A program made the translations under genes and the position numbers. Below, piece by piece: positions 1 through 12,302 of a stretch of DNA of 64,000 nt; position 1 is the first letter of the stretch, and every line of letters begins with the position of its first letter. This stretch comes from Eremophila alpestris peregrina. Its lineage: Eukaryota; Chordata; Aves; Passeriformes; Alaudidae. Below the pieces are notes generated by a model. That model saw only the letters and a program-made list of their open reading frames with translations, searched no databases and was not told the DNA's origin. The stretch spans positions 1,943,852-2,007,851 of the forward strand of contig WMCF01000025.1 in assembly GCA_009792885.1 (NCBI GenBank), written 5' to 3'.

Positions 1-1296
1 CTTGCACATTCAACCCCTTCTGATGCAGAGAGAAAAGCCAATGAGCTGTAGTACAGCTACTGGCAATTACTGGCGCTTCTGCATCTCAAGAGATACCAGC
101 TGAAGTGTGATACAGAACAGAGTCCTTCTCTGGCCCCCTGGGAACTGAATGGATGACAGCAATTTCCAAGGATTTTATACTCTGGCCTTGCTCCAAATTA
201 CATCAAAACTGAAACACTTCAAATCTTCTTGGAAGGAAAATTCCATGTCTCCTTTGATTATTTGTTTATTGTTCGCACTTATTTCTAAGTAAATCAAAAT
301 AGATAAAAAACGGAATCCAAAGGATCACTTCAAAACTAAGAATTCAAAAAGATACATTCCATAATATTAAAATGTGTTCAGTCTGACAGTCTATTTTTTT
401 TAAGCAAAAGTCTACTGCAGTTGACCTGCTTTGTAAAGTATTTTGATTTCAACAGAGCTGCATTTTCCAGGAGAGTTTTCACACCCCCAAAAATTTGTAG
501 ATTTCCTCCATCTGTCTCTCACTTAGCCAAGATACGCATTTAAATTTTATTCATTTTTTATCTTCAGATTATTACACAACCTCTGTCATTCCTCAACTGA
601 TTCTTACTTTTCTATTCCTCACCACCAATCTATTTATTTCTTGCTGTGTGAAAGTGCATGGGTACAGGGTCTGCTGGAGTTTTCGGTGAGATACCAGACC
701 CTGGCGCAACAAATACAGCAATACACATAGCACATTTAGAGTTCTGCACATGTCTTTCCAAGCAAATATCAAGGGTCTAGGTCAAAATAACTACATTGCT
801 TTGTCAACACTGCAGCTGGCATAGAACAGGAGAAATCCCAGTGAATTAAGTTCCATGTATACTGTCTACTGCTACATCCCACTCTCCAGCTGGGTAACTC
901 CTTTCCTTCTTCTCTGCTATTTGTCTAACTGATCAAACTGCCCTCACAGATCTGGGCACAAAATGTGAAGCTCTTCAGACAGGCACTGAAATAAATCTGA
1001 ACACTCAGTTTCTGAGGTCTCCTCACCACTGCAAGTGTGCAATGATTCTTCCACAAGAGTAAGATCAGAGCATCAGCTACAGAAGAGCTCAGATTTTTAC
1101 TAACAGCATATGCCATCTGAATGTGGCATTGCCTGCCACTCACAGGAGTTTGTGTCTCTCTTGAGATCTCAATCTGCTGTGGAACTGCAGGAAATTACTT
1201 CCTGCTCCATCTCAAACTCATTACGACCTCACAGAAAGCACATAAAGTTAAGGACACCTGTGATACACAGCAAAAAGAATGACTAATACATGATGA
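1..1296. other. non-coding, nothing recognised
   Basis: Ordinary AT-rich sequence with dense stops in all frames. I see no repeat family, RNA gene or regulatory cluster here. Confidence 0.6.
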
Positions 1297-1425
1297 ATCA
1301 CTGAAATGATGATTAGAAAAAAACCCTGGAGGTCATCTAGTTAAGCCTCCAACTCATAGCAACACTAACACAAGATAATGTCAACTGGGACTGTGCTCAG
1401 CTAACTCTAGAAAACCTCCAGGAGC
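1297..1425 (-). mobile_element. old CR1 LINE 3'-end fragment
   Basis: The stretch with 'ccctggaggtcatctag' followed by a 'cctccaactcatagc' block and 'aaaacctccaggagctgg' matches the order of motifs in the reverse complement of avian CR1 3' ends (gene sense on the minus strand, 3' end at the left). The terminal octamer repeats are almost gone, so this is a diverged, old copy. Boundaries are approximate. Confidence 0.6.
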
Positions 1426-4400
1426 TGGCTGAAAACAAATTTACAAAAAAGGAATTGCCAGATGAAAAAAACATCAGAAAACTCAAAGTTTAAAAAAGGA
1501 CAAAATATAGAGCATACATTCATGACAAATATACAATCACATTTGAAATAACACTGTCAACATTGAAAATTAGGCTACTTCATCACCAGCACACCTGAAA
1601 CACAGCTGTTCAAAAGATAGCTTCCAACATGCTTCTAAAATTTCTAAACTCAGGAAGCATCATGGAGGAAGGTGGAATGTGTCTGAGAAAACAACAAAAG
1701 CTATGAGGAAGAGGAGACTGGGTGGCTTAGGTATGGTAAGATGACACCTACCTCTTTATCTGGGTCACAGTTTAAAAATGCATTCCTCACTGTGGGATAA
1801 TGCTGTGATAAAACAATCCTGAAGCAGGACGAGCAGACCTTCCTTTCTCTTTGCCTACCTTCAGAAATAATCCACCCCATGGAACTCACTCCAGTATAGC
1901 TACACCAATGCTTTGTGCATGCAGCCAAGATACCAAAAAGTTCAGCCTGGAGTTACATCTTCCTTAAATTTGCTTGGAAAATCCTTCTCCTGGAAAAAAA
2001 AACCTGTCTACCTCTGTATCTCAATCCACAGAAAGTGAGCCAGATGGTAGAAGGAAAGACAGCAAAGCAGGACTTACAGCTTGTCATGTGTCTTCTGTTT
2101 TCTGTGAGATCCAGAATACACAATTGTTCTTATGCACAATTCTGCCTTCTGATGCTCATCACATTCCAGGGATGTTTTATTTGTCCACAGGTTTATCTGT
2201 AGGAGGGTAGTAAGTGAACAAAACCCAGAACGTAGCTGTCCAGTAGCTATAGAAAATTTCTATAGATTTGTATGTACATTTGTTGTTTGTACATTTGACA
2301 GTGAATTGTAGATCCAGTGTAGCAAAATCTTTCCTCAAAAACTGCAGGTACATTTAGAACTTTGAAAGGTAGAAAAAAAATGATCTTATTTAAAAAACAT
2401 ACCAATAATTTTTTTTTTATTTAGAGATGGATCTAAGTATTGCATCTTGCAAAAGATGTGAACTAGATGTCTGTGCTGTAGACTGAAGGGTCTTCAACAA
2501 AGATTGCAACAGGCACTGTAGCTTACAGGATCTGCTCTGTTCCAAAGCCTTCAAAATTCCTTTTACGTATTTTTAGTCCTCCTGTTTAGTTCATGCTCCC
2601 GATGAGAAATACTCAAGCCTTTATGCCAGCCTTTATCCTAGAATCCCAGCTCTTCAGCCATATGAAAAAAAAATTGGTGGCCACCCCATTTCTTAGCAGG
2701 CAGCAGCATCTTGTCCTGGTTTGGTGTTGGGACTTGAGGCTTACAGCTGATTTAGAGAATTATCCCCGTGGGCACAGGGTGACACATGCCCATGGGGCTG
2801 CAAGGACAATTTCTTTCACTTGGGGCCATGAGGCAAGACGTGCCTGTATGGAAAGCTTGTAAGGCAGCTGGTGATCCTACCTTACCAATAGATCAAAGCT
2901 CACAGCTTTCATGGCAAAAAACCCCCAACAAACCCAGTATATTTTTAATAAAAATCAAGTCTTTTTAAGAGAGCAAATAGAACAAACTTTCAAATAACAA
3001 AACAGGACCTAATAATATCATGAGCAATTGTCTTGAATGTGTTAGCACATTGGGTGTTTTGTTATTTTTCACAGCATTTTCAAATGTATTCAATTTTCTT
3101 CTGGTTAGAATAGAAATCTAAATCACAGGACTGGGAAGTGTGGATTGTATTACATCTGCAAGAATGGAGACATGCTCTTCTGAATCATCTCCCAGTTTGA
3201 AAAAAACAGACTTTTGAATATATATATTAAATCATCCTTAAGAAATGTTAACAATAACCAAGGTAAACGAAGAACTCTCCTGAAGACACTGAATCGTAAT
3301 GATATTTCATTTACATCTACAAATGAAATGCTTTTCTCCTCTCTAAACTTAAGTGTTATTATGCCTGATTACATTTTCAAATTTGTCCCTCTCCTTTGTT
3401 CCCCTACTGGACTGTCTGTTTTACAAACAGGTTTAAGCAAAAACAGTTAGCATTTCCATCACGTGGACACTCATTTAATTTAATTGTGTCGGGGTCATAC
3501 ATTATTTCTGGGATGACTAAAATGGATGTGGCTTTGCTTAGCAATGCAAACTTGATCTGCTTGAGCACAGCACAAGACACAAGAGTGTTTTTGTTCTGCA
3601 CTTTTAACGAAGACAAAAAATTAGACGGATTTAGGTCAAAGAAAAAAGAGCGTGCTAAAATGCTGTAGAGCTAAAATTCAGCTCCAAGAGTAACAACACA
3701 TTCTAATTAATTATAAACTTCATGAATACTGATTCAAAGATAATGCCAGTTGCCACAGCATTTGCAACGTTTTTCTTCAAAATAGTACCTCACTGTTCTT
3801 GGTGCCTAATGCTGCAGTGAAATTTCCTGTTTATCTTACCTCCCTACATTTTCTCATTTTCTCTTTGTCACAGTCAGAAGGGAAATTTTCATAGCAGTGC
3901 TGCAAATATGACCCATTTTCTGCTAGTCATAATGAAGTTGACTTCAAATATCAGGGGCTATAAATTCAAAATATTTATCCACTTCCTGTTCCATTACTAC
4001 TAGTACTAAATTCCGAAGTATTTTAACAACCCTCACTGCACACACCAACTTTCATACCAGTTCTCCCACAGAATATTCTCCTGTTCAAAATTAGTTAGCC
4101 AAGTCTCCCCATTCCATAGTATAAAGTTCTGTTACACATAACCATACAGACGATAGTGACAAATAGTAAACTGAAAATATTTGCCTGACTTTTGGATCTG
4201 GGATTTGTTTGTGGGAGTTGGGAGAAGAATACATACTTATATGTGTTTCTTACATATAAGAAAAACAGGTGGAAAACAAAAGAAGAGCTAAAGAACATTG
4301 ATTTAGGAAAAGTGTTCATTCAGAAGTTTTTCATGGAAAATACCAGCAGCATTGTTTTCAAAAAGAAAAGCAAAAAGCCATTAGGGAAATGGAAAAGATC

Positions 4401-7400
4401 TTCTTGCTCTGTGTGATACCTGTGAATCATCCATCCTCCAGACATGCCTCCGGGCAGCTGGGTTTCCAGCAAGTGGCACATGGAACAGAACAGGAGGTCA
4501 TAAGATGCATGGTTTATCATCTTAGAAGCTAGTATGGAGTTAATGCCCTGCTGTGGCCACAGGCAGGCAGCAGGAAAGGCAGGAGGGAAAGCACACAAAA
4601 ACAAGAGGAGCCAAGGGCAAGGCTTCAGCTCTAGGGAAAAAGCAAAGAAGAGCGGAGCTCTTGGTGAAACGCGCTGGGATGCATCACCTTCACCAAGGCA
4701 AGGATGACTGTGCTACAGAGGAGGAATTTTCTCTCTACTCCTTGGGAAATGGTGAGTGCTGCAAAATCAAAACTCATTTCTTGCCCCCATTACCCAAATG
4801 CACTGATTGATGGGCCAGACTTAGTCCAACCATGCAAAGAAAACATCTCTCCTGCAATGTTCCAGCCATGGCATAGATTGTACCCAACTTATAATTTCAT
4901 ATTCTACAAATAGGAAATACATTAAAAATTGAAACATACTTTATTCAAATACACTGAATAATTAGAGTTAGAGGAAGGGAAAAAAAAAAAAAAGAAAGAA
5001 TTCAGTGTTGTTCTCCTCTCTCTCTCAAGGTCCTCTTCAGATCTCCAAAGACAGTCTCTCATGTGTGACATCAAGGACTGCTGCATGCTCCTAATCAGTC
5101 CAGCTGACAATGTTAATTTCTGGACAAACCAAAAGAGATAGGTGTACAGCATAACACAAAATCTAGCAAACTAAGTTGCTAGTGGTTACAGTAAAAGTAC
5201 TAAATCCATGAGATGGAAAGGCATTGTTATTAACTACGCTGCACTGTGATGCACCTGAGTTTCAAAAGCATCACTGATAAGTTAAGAGTTTCTCAGAACA
5301 GCAGAAGAAGCAGTGCTCCAAATTAGTGTAAAAAAACACCAAGCAAAGAGATAGGAGATGAAGGCTTAAAGGGGGGTTGTGGTTAACACTCAGTCATTCG
5401 TTTCAGCAGAATGTTAAGGTTTCAGAAAAAGGATGGTATTGAAACTCTTAAATCAGTCAACAACTCCATCCAATAATAAATCTCACAGAGGCTTCCTTCA
5501 AGAAAATACCACTCTTTCTATATCATTTAAAGCAGAGGACATCTGTAACAACTTGAGCACAGCAGGCAGGAAAAATGAGTTTGATAAACCTTATGTCAGG
5601 ACTTGAAACACCTGTTTAATAGCTAACTTTTGTGCTCTTGACAAACAGAATACCAACTTCCTCATACAAGTCCTAGCTCCAGTGTAAAACTTTTTGTATT
5701 TCTCACAAGAAGGTGAAAAAAGAAAGAAGAAAACCAAAGCAAAACTACATGAAGCAGTAACACTATCTGGCTGAATTTGTTAGGAGAACGAATGCAGACC
5801 AACACAGAGGTAATATTAGCTAGCCACATGAAAAAGGTTAGTGCATCAGCTCATTTATCATCACTCTGTTCCATCCTCTGGTTCATCTAAAATGCTGTTT
5901 CCAGGATGAATCCTTCAACCTAAAGTATTGCTTCATAGTACTTGGATCATAATTAGCAAAACCCACCTTAAGTAACTGATGCTGTCACTATATCCAATAG
6001 AACAATAAAAGCATCATTACACATAATAATTAATAAAAAATCTTTTAAGTTGAAAACACTCTAGGTCTCTGCACTTCATCTCAAATATCATACTTAGCTG
6101 GACCTGATGTCCTATTATATTAACGTGCTGTATGATGCAAAACTTCTTTAAAGTCACTGGAATGGTATTCAGTAGCACAAGACTAATGCAGTAGGGAGAC
6201 AGGTTGTGAAAAGTCAGGTGTGATACCTGACCAGAAGTTAAATAAAACTGAATGTTCTTAAGTACCCTAAAATCCATATCCAATAGCTCTTCTTGAACTG
6301 TCAGTAAAATCTAGTCTTAGCATCCCTATTACTGAATTGTTCCACTGAGTCAAATGTAAACTGAAAGCAAGCATGCTGGCATGAATTATTCATGGTCAAA
6401 GTGGTGCTCTAATGTACTCTGTAACTAAAGACTTTGGAAATGTAATTATGAAGAACAGCTAATTCTCCTTTGAACAGAGAAGGGACATAAGTTCAGGACA
6501 GAATAATACCTAGCTGTACTACAAGGAGAAAGCCAGTATTTTTAAGAAATAGTGGTACAGAAGATGGAAGAGAAAGCCCTTGATGCAGAATTATGGAAGG
6601 GTTAGTTTAAGAAGAGAGAATCCAACTTACATTTACATTCAGCTAAATTAGACTCTTGGATACTAAAAATTAGAAGTTTATGATCAGGAAAAATGTTATT
6701 CAAACCAATGAAATATTTTTAATACTACTTAATGAAAAAATGTCATTATTTCTATCACCACCTTTCTTTTAAGGAAGCAGTCAACAGGACACATACTTAT
6801 CAACTTGGCTGACAGTATAGGACTGGACATGCAGCTTTGGTGCCCCACAAACCTGAGCTATCTCAATTATACAGGACTGAACACATGAAAGTTTAATGTT
6901 CTGATGTAAAGCAAAAAAAAAACCAACAACAATAAAACAAAACAAACAAAAAAAAACCCACAGAAAAAAACCAACTGAACCCAAAAAAACCAACCCAAAC
7001 AAAGCATCAAAACACATGTATATCTTCTACAGGTCACTTCAAAACATATTTAACCAGATGTTCACTCAGCTGTGTTCTTTATGATCCATATTACCCTTCA
7101 AAGACTTCAAGACAAAAGCTTTAACCCTTCTCTTGAAAAAAGTTTCAAGACATCTAACTTTATGTATATACTATCTCAAAAAGTATTCACCAGCCTTGAA
7201 TTAATAATAAATCTTCTGTTTACAAAATACTATGAAAGAACAAACAGAAGCCTTTGCAGGTAATGTTAAGTATGTGATGTAGGTATAATTTTTTTCTTAC
7301 GTTTGTTTTACCAAGGAGAATAAATTCACAGTTCTTATGACCCAAAATGAAAATAAAGTGGGAGAGCACCAAATGAGAACCAACGTGAATTTATTTGAAT

Positions 7401-7636
7401 AATGTTGAAAAGTAATGATTGGGTAATAATTATCTGAAGACAATTTACTATTTCAAAAGATTGTGCTGAATGTGTTGGAAGATTAACATTGTATAGTATG
7501 TGTACAACTAAGGACTGAAATACTGCCTTTCTTCATTGATTTCCCAATCAGTTTCTTAAACTCACTATAAACACTTACATAGATTTCAGTAACTACTTTA
7601 GATCACATAATTTAAGCCACTCCCTCTAAAAATACA
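1426..7636. other. non-coding, low-complexity tracts only
   Basis: No gene or recognised transposon. It includes a poly-A run near 4981-4995, a purine-rich stretch near 5707-5750 and the A/C-rich tract at 6912-7015. Open frames here are short (up to about 95 codons), with no recognisable domains. Confidence 0.55.
6912..7015. repeat. A/C-rich low-complexity tract
   Basis: About 100 bases consisting almost only of A and C (runs of A broken by cc and caac). Similar tracts recur at 34710, 38145 and 50361. They may be degenerate retroelement poly-A tails, but no element is recognisable beside this one. Confidence 0.8.
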
Positions 7637-7850
7637 TCATAGAATCATAGAAATATTTAGGTTGGAAAAGTCCCTTAAGATAATAGAATCCAACCATTAA
7701 CCTAATACTGCCAAGTCCATCCCTAAGCAGTTTCCCTCAGAGTCACATGAAGATGACTTTTAAATACCTCCAGGGATGGTGACTCAAGAACTTCCCTGGA
7801 CATCCTGTTCCCATGTGCTTGATAACCCCCTCAGTCAAGAAAATGCAAAT
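7637..7850 (-). mobile_element. CR1 LINE 3'-end fragment
   Basis: Starts with the CR1 terminal octamers read in reverse ('catagaatcatagaa'), then 'ggttggaaaagtccctt', 'ttttaaatacctccagggatggtgactcaa' and 'acttccctgg'. These are the hallmark blocks of the CR1 3' untranslated region in reverse complement. The 5' side (right) fades out after 'cctcagtcaagaaaatg'. The copy is 5'-truncated, as is usual for CR1, and non-functional. Confidence 0.9.
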
Positions 7851-9151
7851 TACTGCTCTATTGCTAGAAAACTAAGATATGGTGTTCATACAAAAAACAA
7901 CACGTGGGTAGAGCTCAGAGCAGTAATCAAATCTACCAAATTTCAGGGTCTGAACCACAAAACCATCTCTGGTTATTTATGACATATCCTTGATGCACCT
8001 TCCCTCCACTAAAGATGCTGAAGCACTGCCACTACTGTAATTCACTTCCAAAGATTTCTGATGTTGAAACATAATTCATGAAGAACTTCTCTACAGGTAG
8101 AAAGATTTAATGCTCTCATGGTTAATGTTAATTAGCCCTGTCAATGACTTTATCTCAGTGAATCTTGGAACTGCTGACTGAAGGGCCTCACTTGATTGAA
8201 ATACTTTTATTAGTTGTTTGGTCTATAGTGAGCCTTCCCTTTGTGTAAAACAAATTCCAAAAAGGAAAGAAAAATCTCATCCCTTAAGATGCTCATTGAC
8301 TTCATTCATACTTACATACAAAACACACATAGGTTTCAGAGGAGACTCTACATCCTAAACCAGAGTAGGATTTGCTCAAGTTCAGGGAGTTTTGAATGAT
8401 GGATGTACAGGTGGGTTCATTATCCAAAATGTTAGTATACTCCTGGATGTCACCCAAAAGCTTGCAATTGCTGTCAAAAATGCTGAAGACCAGCAGCACA
8501 GTTTCAGTCTTGAACCTGAACGTTGAACTCCTTGCCTATGTGAGGATCAACATGTGGCAGAGACCACTATATTCTTTTACCTATCAGCACTTCAGTAGCA
8601 GCACAGCCATCCAAATATTTTCTTAGGATAGAGACTTAAAGAATGATCACACAAGTATGTAGATTTCAGAAAATTTCAGGGGAAATAACAAATTATTTCA
8701 AAGAGCTCCCATCTTATAAACTGTAAATACAGGGATAGAGAGGAAGCAAGCCACCTGAACTCTGACTTCATTGTTCCCTTTTTATGCTAGCATTATATAT
8801 TGATGCTCCAGAGAGGCTGCTGAGAACTGAGAAGGGATATTGGCCAAGAGGAGTTCACTGATTTGATAGCTAACAGAAATCACTTTCAAGAAAATCTAAT
8901 GGGTTGTTAAAGGGCTACCCTAGAGGGAAGTATCTGCCTCCTTTCTTGGCTTTCTTGCATCTGTTTCTGCAGAATCAATCTACAGAACATGATTTCATAT
9001 CATGTGAGACCTGAGTTTGACTCCTTACTTTTATGTCCAACTTTTTATAAAAGCTCACCAGAGTGAGCCCTGATCTAAGCCTGTGACACATGAAGGGGTT
9101 TTAGGTCTTAAGCTCCTTTGAAAAACTGACCACATGCACTTAAAGTGTCTG

Positions 9152-9170
9152 ACACACACACACACACACA
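9152..9170. repeat. (AC)n microsatellite
   Basis: Nineteen bases of uninterrupted AC dinucleotide. Confidence 0.95.
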
Positions 9171-12100
9171 TTCCTGGACTGAGTAACAACTTGCTCAAAA
9201 TTCAAGCCTAACTGATGGCAAGATTTGCATGGCAAAAGGAAAGGTGAAAAAAGTCACCACCAAAATGAAAAACCTGTTTGTCACTCTCTATGTTAGAAAA
9301 ATTTGAAGATTTGCATCATTCTCCTTACCTCCATCAAGTCATACACTGAAAATGCAGGTTTACTCCTAGAAGTTATTTCACTGAGGAACTCAAAGTAGCT
9401 GATCAACATTTAAGGGAAGAGATTAATAACACCAAGAGAAGCTGTTCCAAATGAGCAATCTCATCTCTCATCTTTTTCCACATACTTTTACTCACATAAA
9501 TAAATAAGATTTTGTAAGAAAATAACAAGATTGCTCCATGGTGTTTGGTTATTATCAGATTACCATGCCCTAAGAGCACTTTATGGATAAGCAGTATGGT
9601 CTTTTTTGCATAATTTGAATGGAGTTTTCATGTGTTAATAAGACAAGATACAAATTTGAAGTCTCTATTTCTGTGCAACTAAATAGCCATTTACAAAGCC
9701 TGACTCAAACTAACATATCAAACACTTCCTATTTTCCAGCTACCGGACATTTGACCTCTTAAGACAATGACAGTCAGATCAGAACTGTTTTCATATTCCT
9801 GAAGAAAAAAAAAAGAAGAAAAGAAAAATCACAGACCTTTTCAAAATTAGCACTTGCCATACTCAGACACTGTAGATCTTAGGTCTGGGCATGCCACCCT
9901 CCAGACCACCTAGAAAAAGAGGCTGTGGGTCTGCCCTGGCAAAATCCACCATGAATTAATAAATTCAGTTAAAAGGCTTGGGGTTTCTCAGTCTGTGTTT
10001 AAAAAAAAATAAAATAGGCAGCTGTAAATTGAGCATTAGAATGTTTGCTTCTGAGTAAAACTAGCTGTGTTTCTAATGAAATGTTTAAACATCCAATGTT
10101 GCACAACCACTATTTTCACTTCAAGTTATACTACATATTGGGTTGGTGATTTATTTTCTTTTGTAGATGTTCATTTTCTGAGCAAAACCCTTTTGTGTGA
10201 TCTCTTATTCAACTGCCTGCATCACTCTACCTGCACAGTGCTCTTTAAAGTTCCTAATGGAAATTGTCCCCCTTGGTTAGTCACGAGAACCCCAGGCAGG
10301 CTAATTTGCACAGATCTGAATGAATGCAAGTAGGAGAAAGGGAAATACTCTCCAAATGCTGCTGGGCAGTAAATAAAGGTGAATCAGTGATCCCCTCAAC
10401 AAAAAACCTCCTCCAACATCTGTGTAAACACCCCTGTTGCTTTCACTGGCTGTGGTCTTCAGAGGTGCATTGCCTCTTGTCTTTTTACGTGGCTTTCTAC
10501 TTGTGTTCTTTGCCATGAGTGTAAACAGAAAGAACTCAAAGAATTGGACTCTTGCAAAGTCTCACTCTTTACCTACTGGGCAAGCATGCATTACAGACAG
10601 GCACAAGAACAACACTTGTTGAAGAGCAGCACCACACTTCAAAACATCCCCTTTCTCTCTCAGAAGACTGGAAGAATGGACTCAGAAACACAGGCCTATT
10701 TCAGGATGATTTCTTTTAGGAGAAACGAAGCTTCAGTGAGTCCTGTGAAAATACAGTAACATGGAAAACAGAGCTCCCAGGAGGAAGCAGTGTAAGATAA
10801 CTTTTGTCTCTAGATGTATCAACAAAAACCCTTGTGATTTTGGGATATTTAACGAGTATCTTTGATTGTATCATAATCTGGCATGCTAAAATAATTTGGC
10901 TGTGACAAAAAAGCTCTGTGTTGTTCAATTTTTTTTCCATTTATGTTCCCCAATAATTTTACTATGAATGCATGAATGCCTAGATAACAAAATTAAAATT
11001 TTTAACAGTGAGTTGTTATTGTTAATTACCTTTCACTGATCCCTAAGGAGGGATGTCTGTGGGCCTGTAAGATCATAGCTGAAAACCATTATGATCCCTG
11101 CAACAATTATTACTTATGCTCCTACAGGAGTATTTTTTAAAGTCTTTTCAGGACAAATTAAAAACTTCATTTACCAGAGGGCTATTTTCCTCTTAAAACT
11201 GAGGGTACCTTGATCCATTGAGTAACTGAATGGCCCTCTGGAATTTCCCAGCCCTCTATGTTGACTAACAGGTGTGCTTGAGGGAGCTGCTCAAGAGCTT
11301 AAAGGGAAATGCATGTTATTTATAGTCAATGGCTCTCTGAAGAGGCTTCTTATCCTAAAATGCAGGTCTGATTGAGACTAAAAGCAGCCTTATTGTGGTA
11401 GATGCTGATTCACAAAATAATATTTCAGTGCAATAGTTGGTTAAAGGCTTAGGTACTTCAGGTTGAGTTATCAAAAGGACAAGACTGAGATCCTCAAAGG
11501 TACTCATGTGAAGATTCACAGAAAACACTGTGTTGGTGTGACTTTGAGAGACTGAATCCTGTGTGCATCTTTTTTAGGTCACTCTAAAGGGGCAAATGCA
11601 AGAATTTCTCACACGGGTTATGTTCAACAGATTCACACAGATTCCTGTAGACATTAGGGTAATCAAAACAAGCAGTGTATTTTGTATCAGAAGATTCAAA
11701 ACTGGTCAAGAATATTGCTGCTTGAACACCAGTTTCAGAATGGCTGCTTGACTGCCCATGGCACATTATTTGTAAAAATGCTGACAGGAACTCTGCCTTT
11801 ACCTGGGAGGAGCACAGGGTAAGAGCAAGGGCATGGAAGGCCATGGCATATGTCAGTGCCTCATGTCTTAAGCCTTAGGTTTGGGTTGAGTTTTTTAACA
11901 TTTCCTGATTTTTTAAAAAGAAGGAGAAAAGTGCTGTCTTTCTCAAAGTCTTCCCTCCCCAATTCCCTGAGACATTGAGCACCAATACATAGCAGGAAAT
12001 GGATGCTGAGCAGTACAAAGCAAACACTCTGAAAAAAGGAGACTGAGGTGCACTCATGCAAAAGCAAATAGTTATCAGTAAATCTGCTTTATGAATATTT

Positions 12101-12278
12101 ATTGATCAGACATTTAATTGCAAATATTGTTTTAAAATGGGAATGAGAAGCCACACTCTATCTGCAGCAAGGAAAACCTTTCCCAGTGTTTGTCAGCTCA
12201 GTAAGTATTTTCTTGTGGAACTAACAGTATATGCTTTGGAGTGCTAATGTGCTCTCTCAATTGTTTTTCTTCCTCTGA

Positions 12279-12302
12279 GTTCTATTGACAGTTCTATTGA
12301 CA
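12279..12302. repeat. perfect 12-bp tandem duplication
   Basis: The unit gttctattgaca occurs twice head to tail with no mismatch, which suggests a recent slippage or duplication event in unique sequence. Confidence 0.9.
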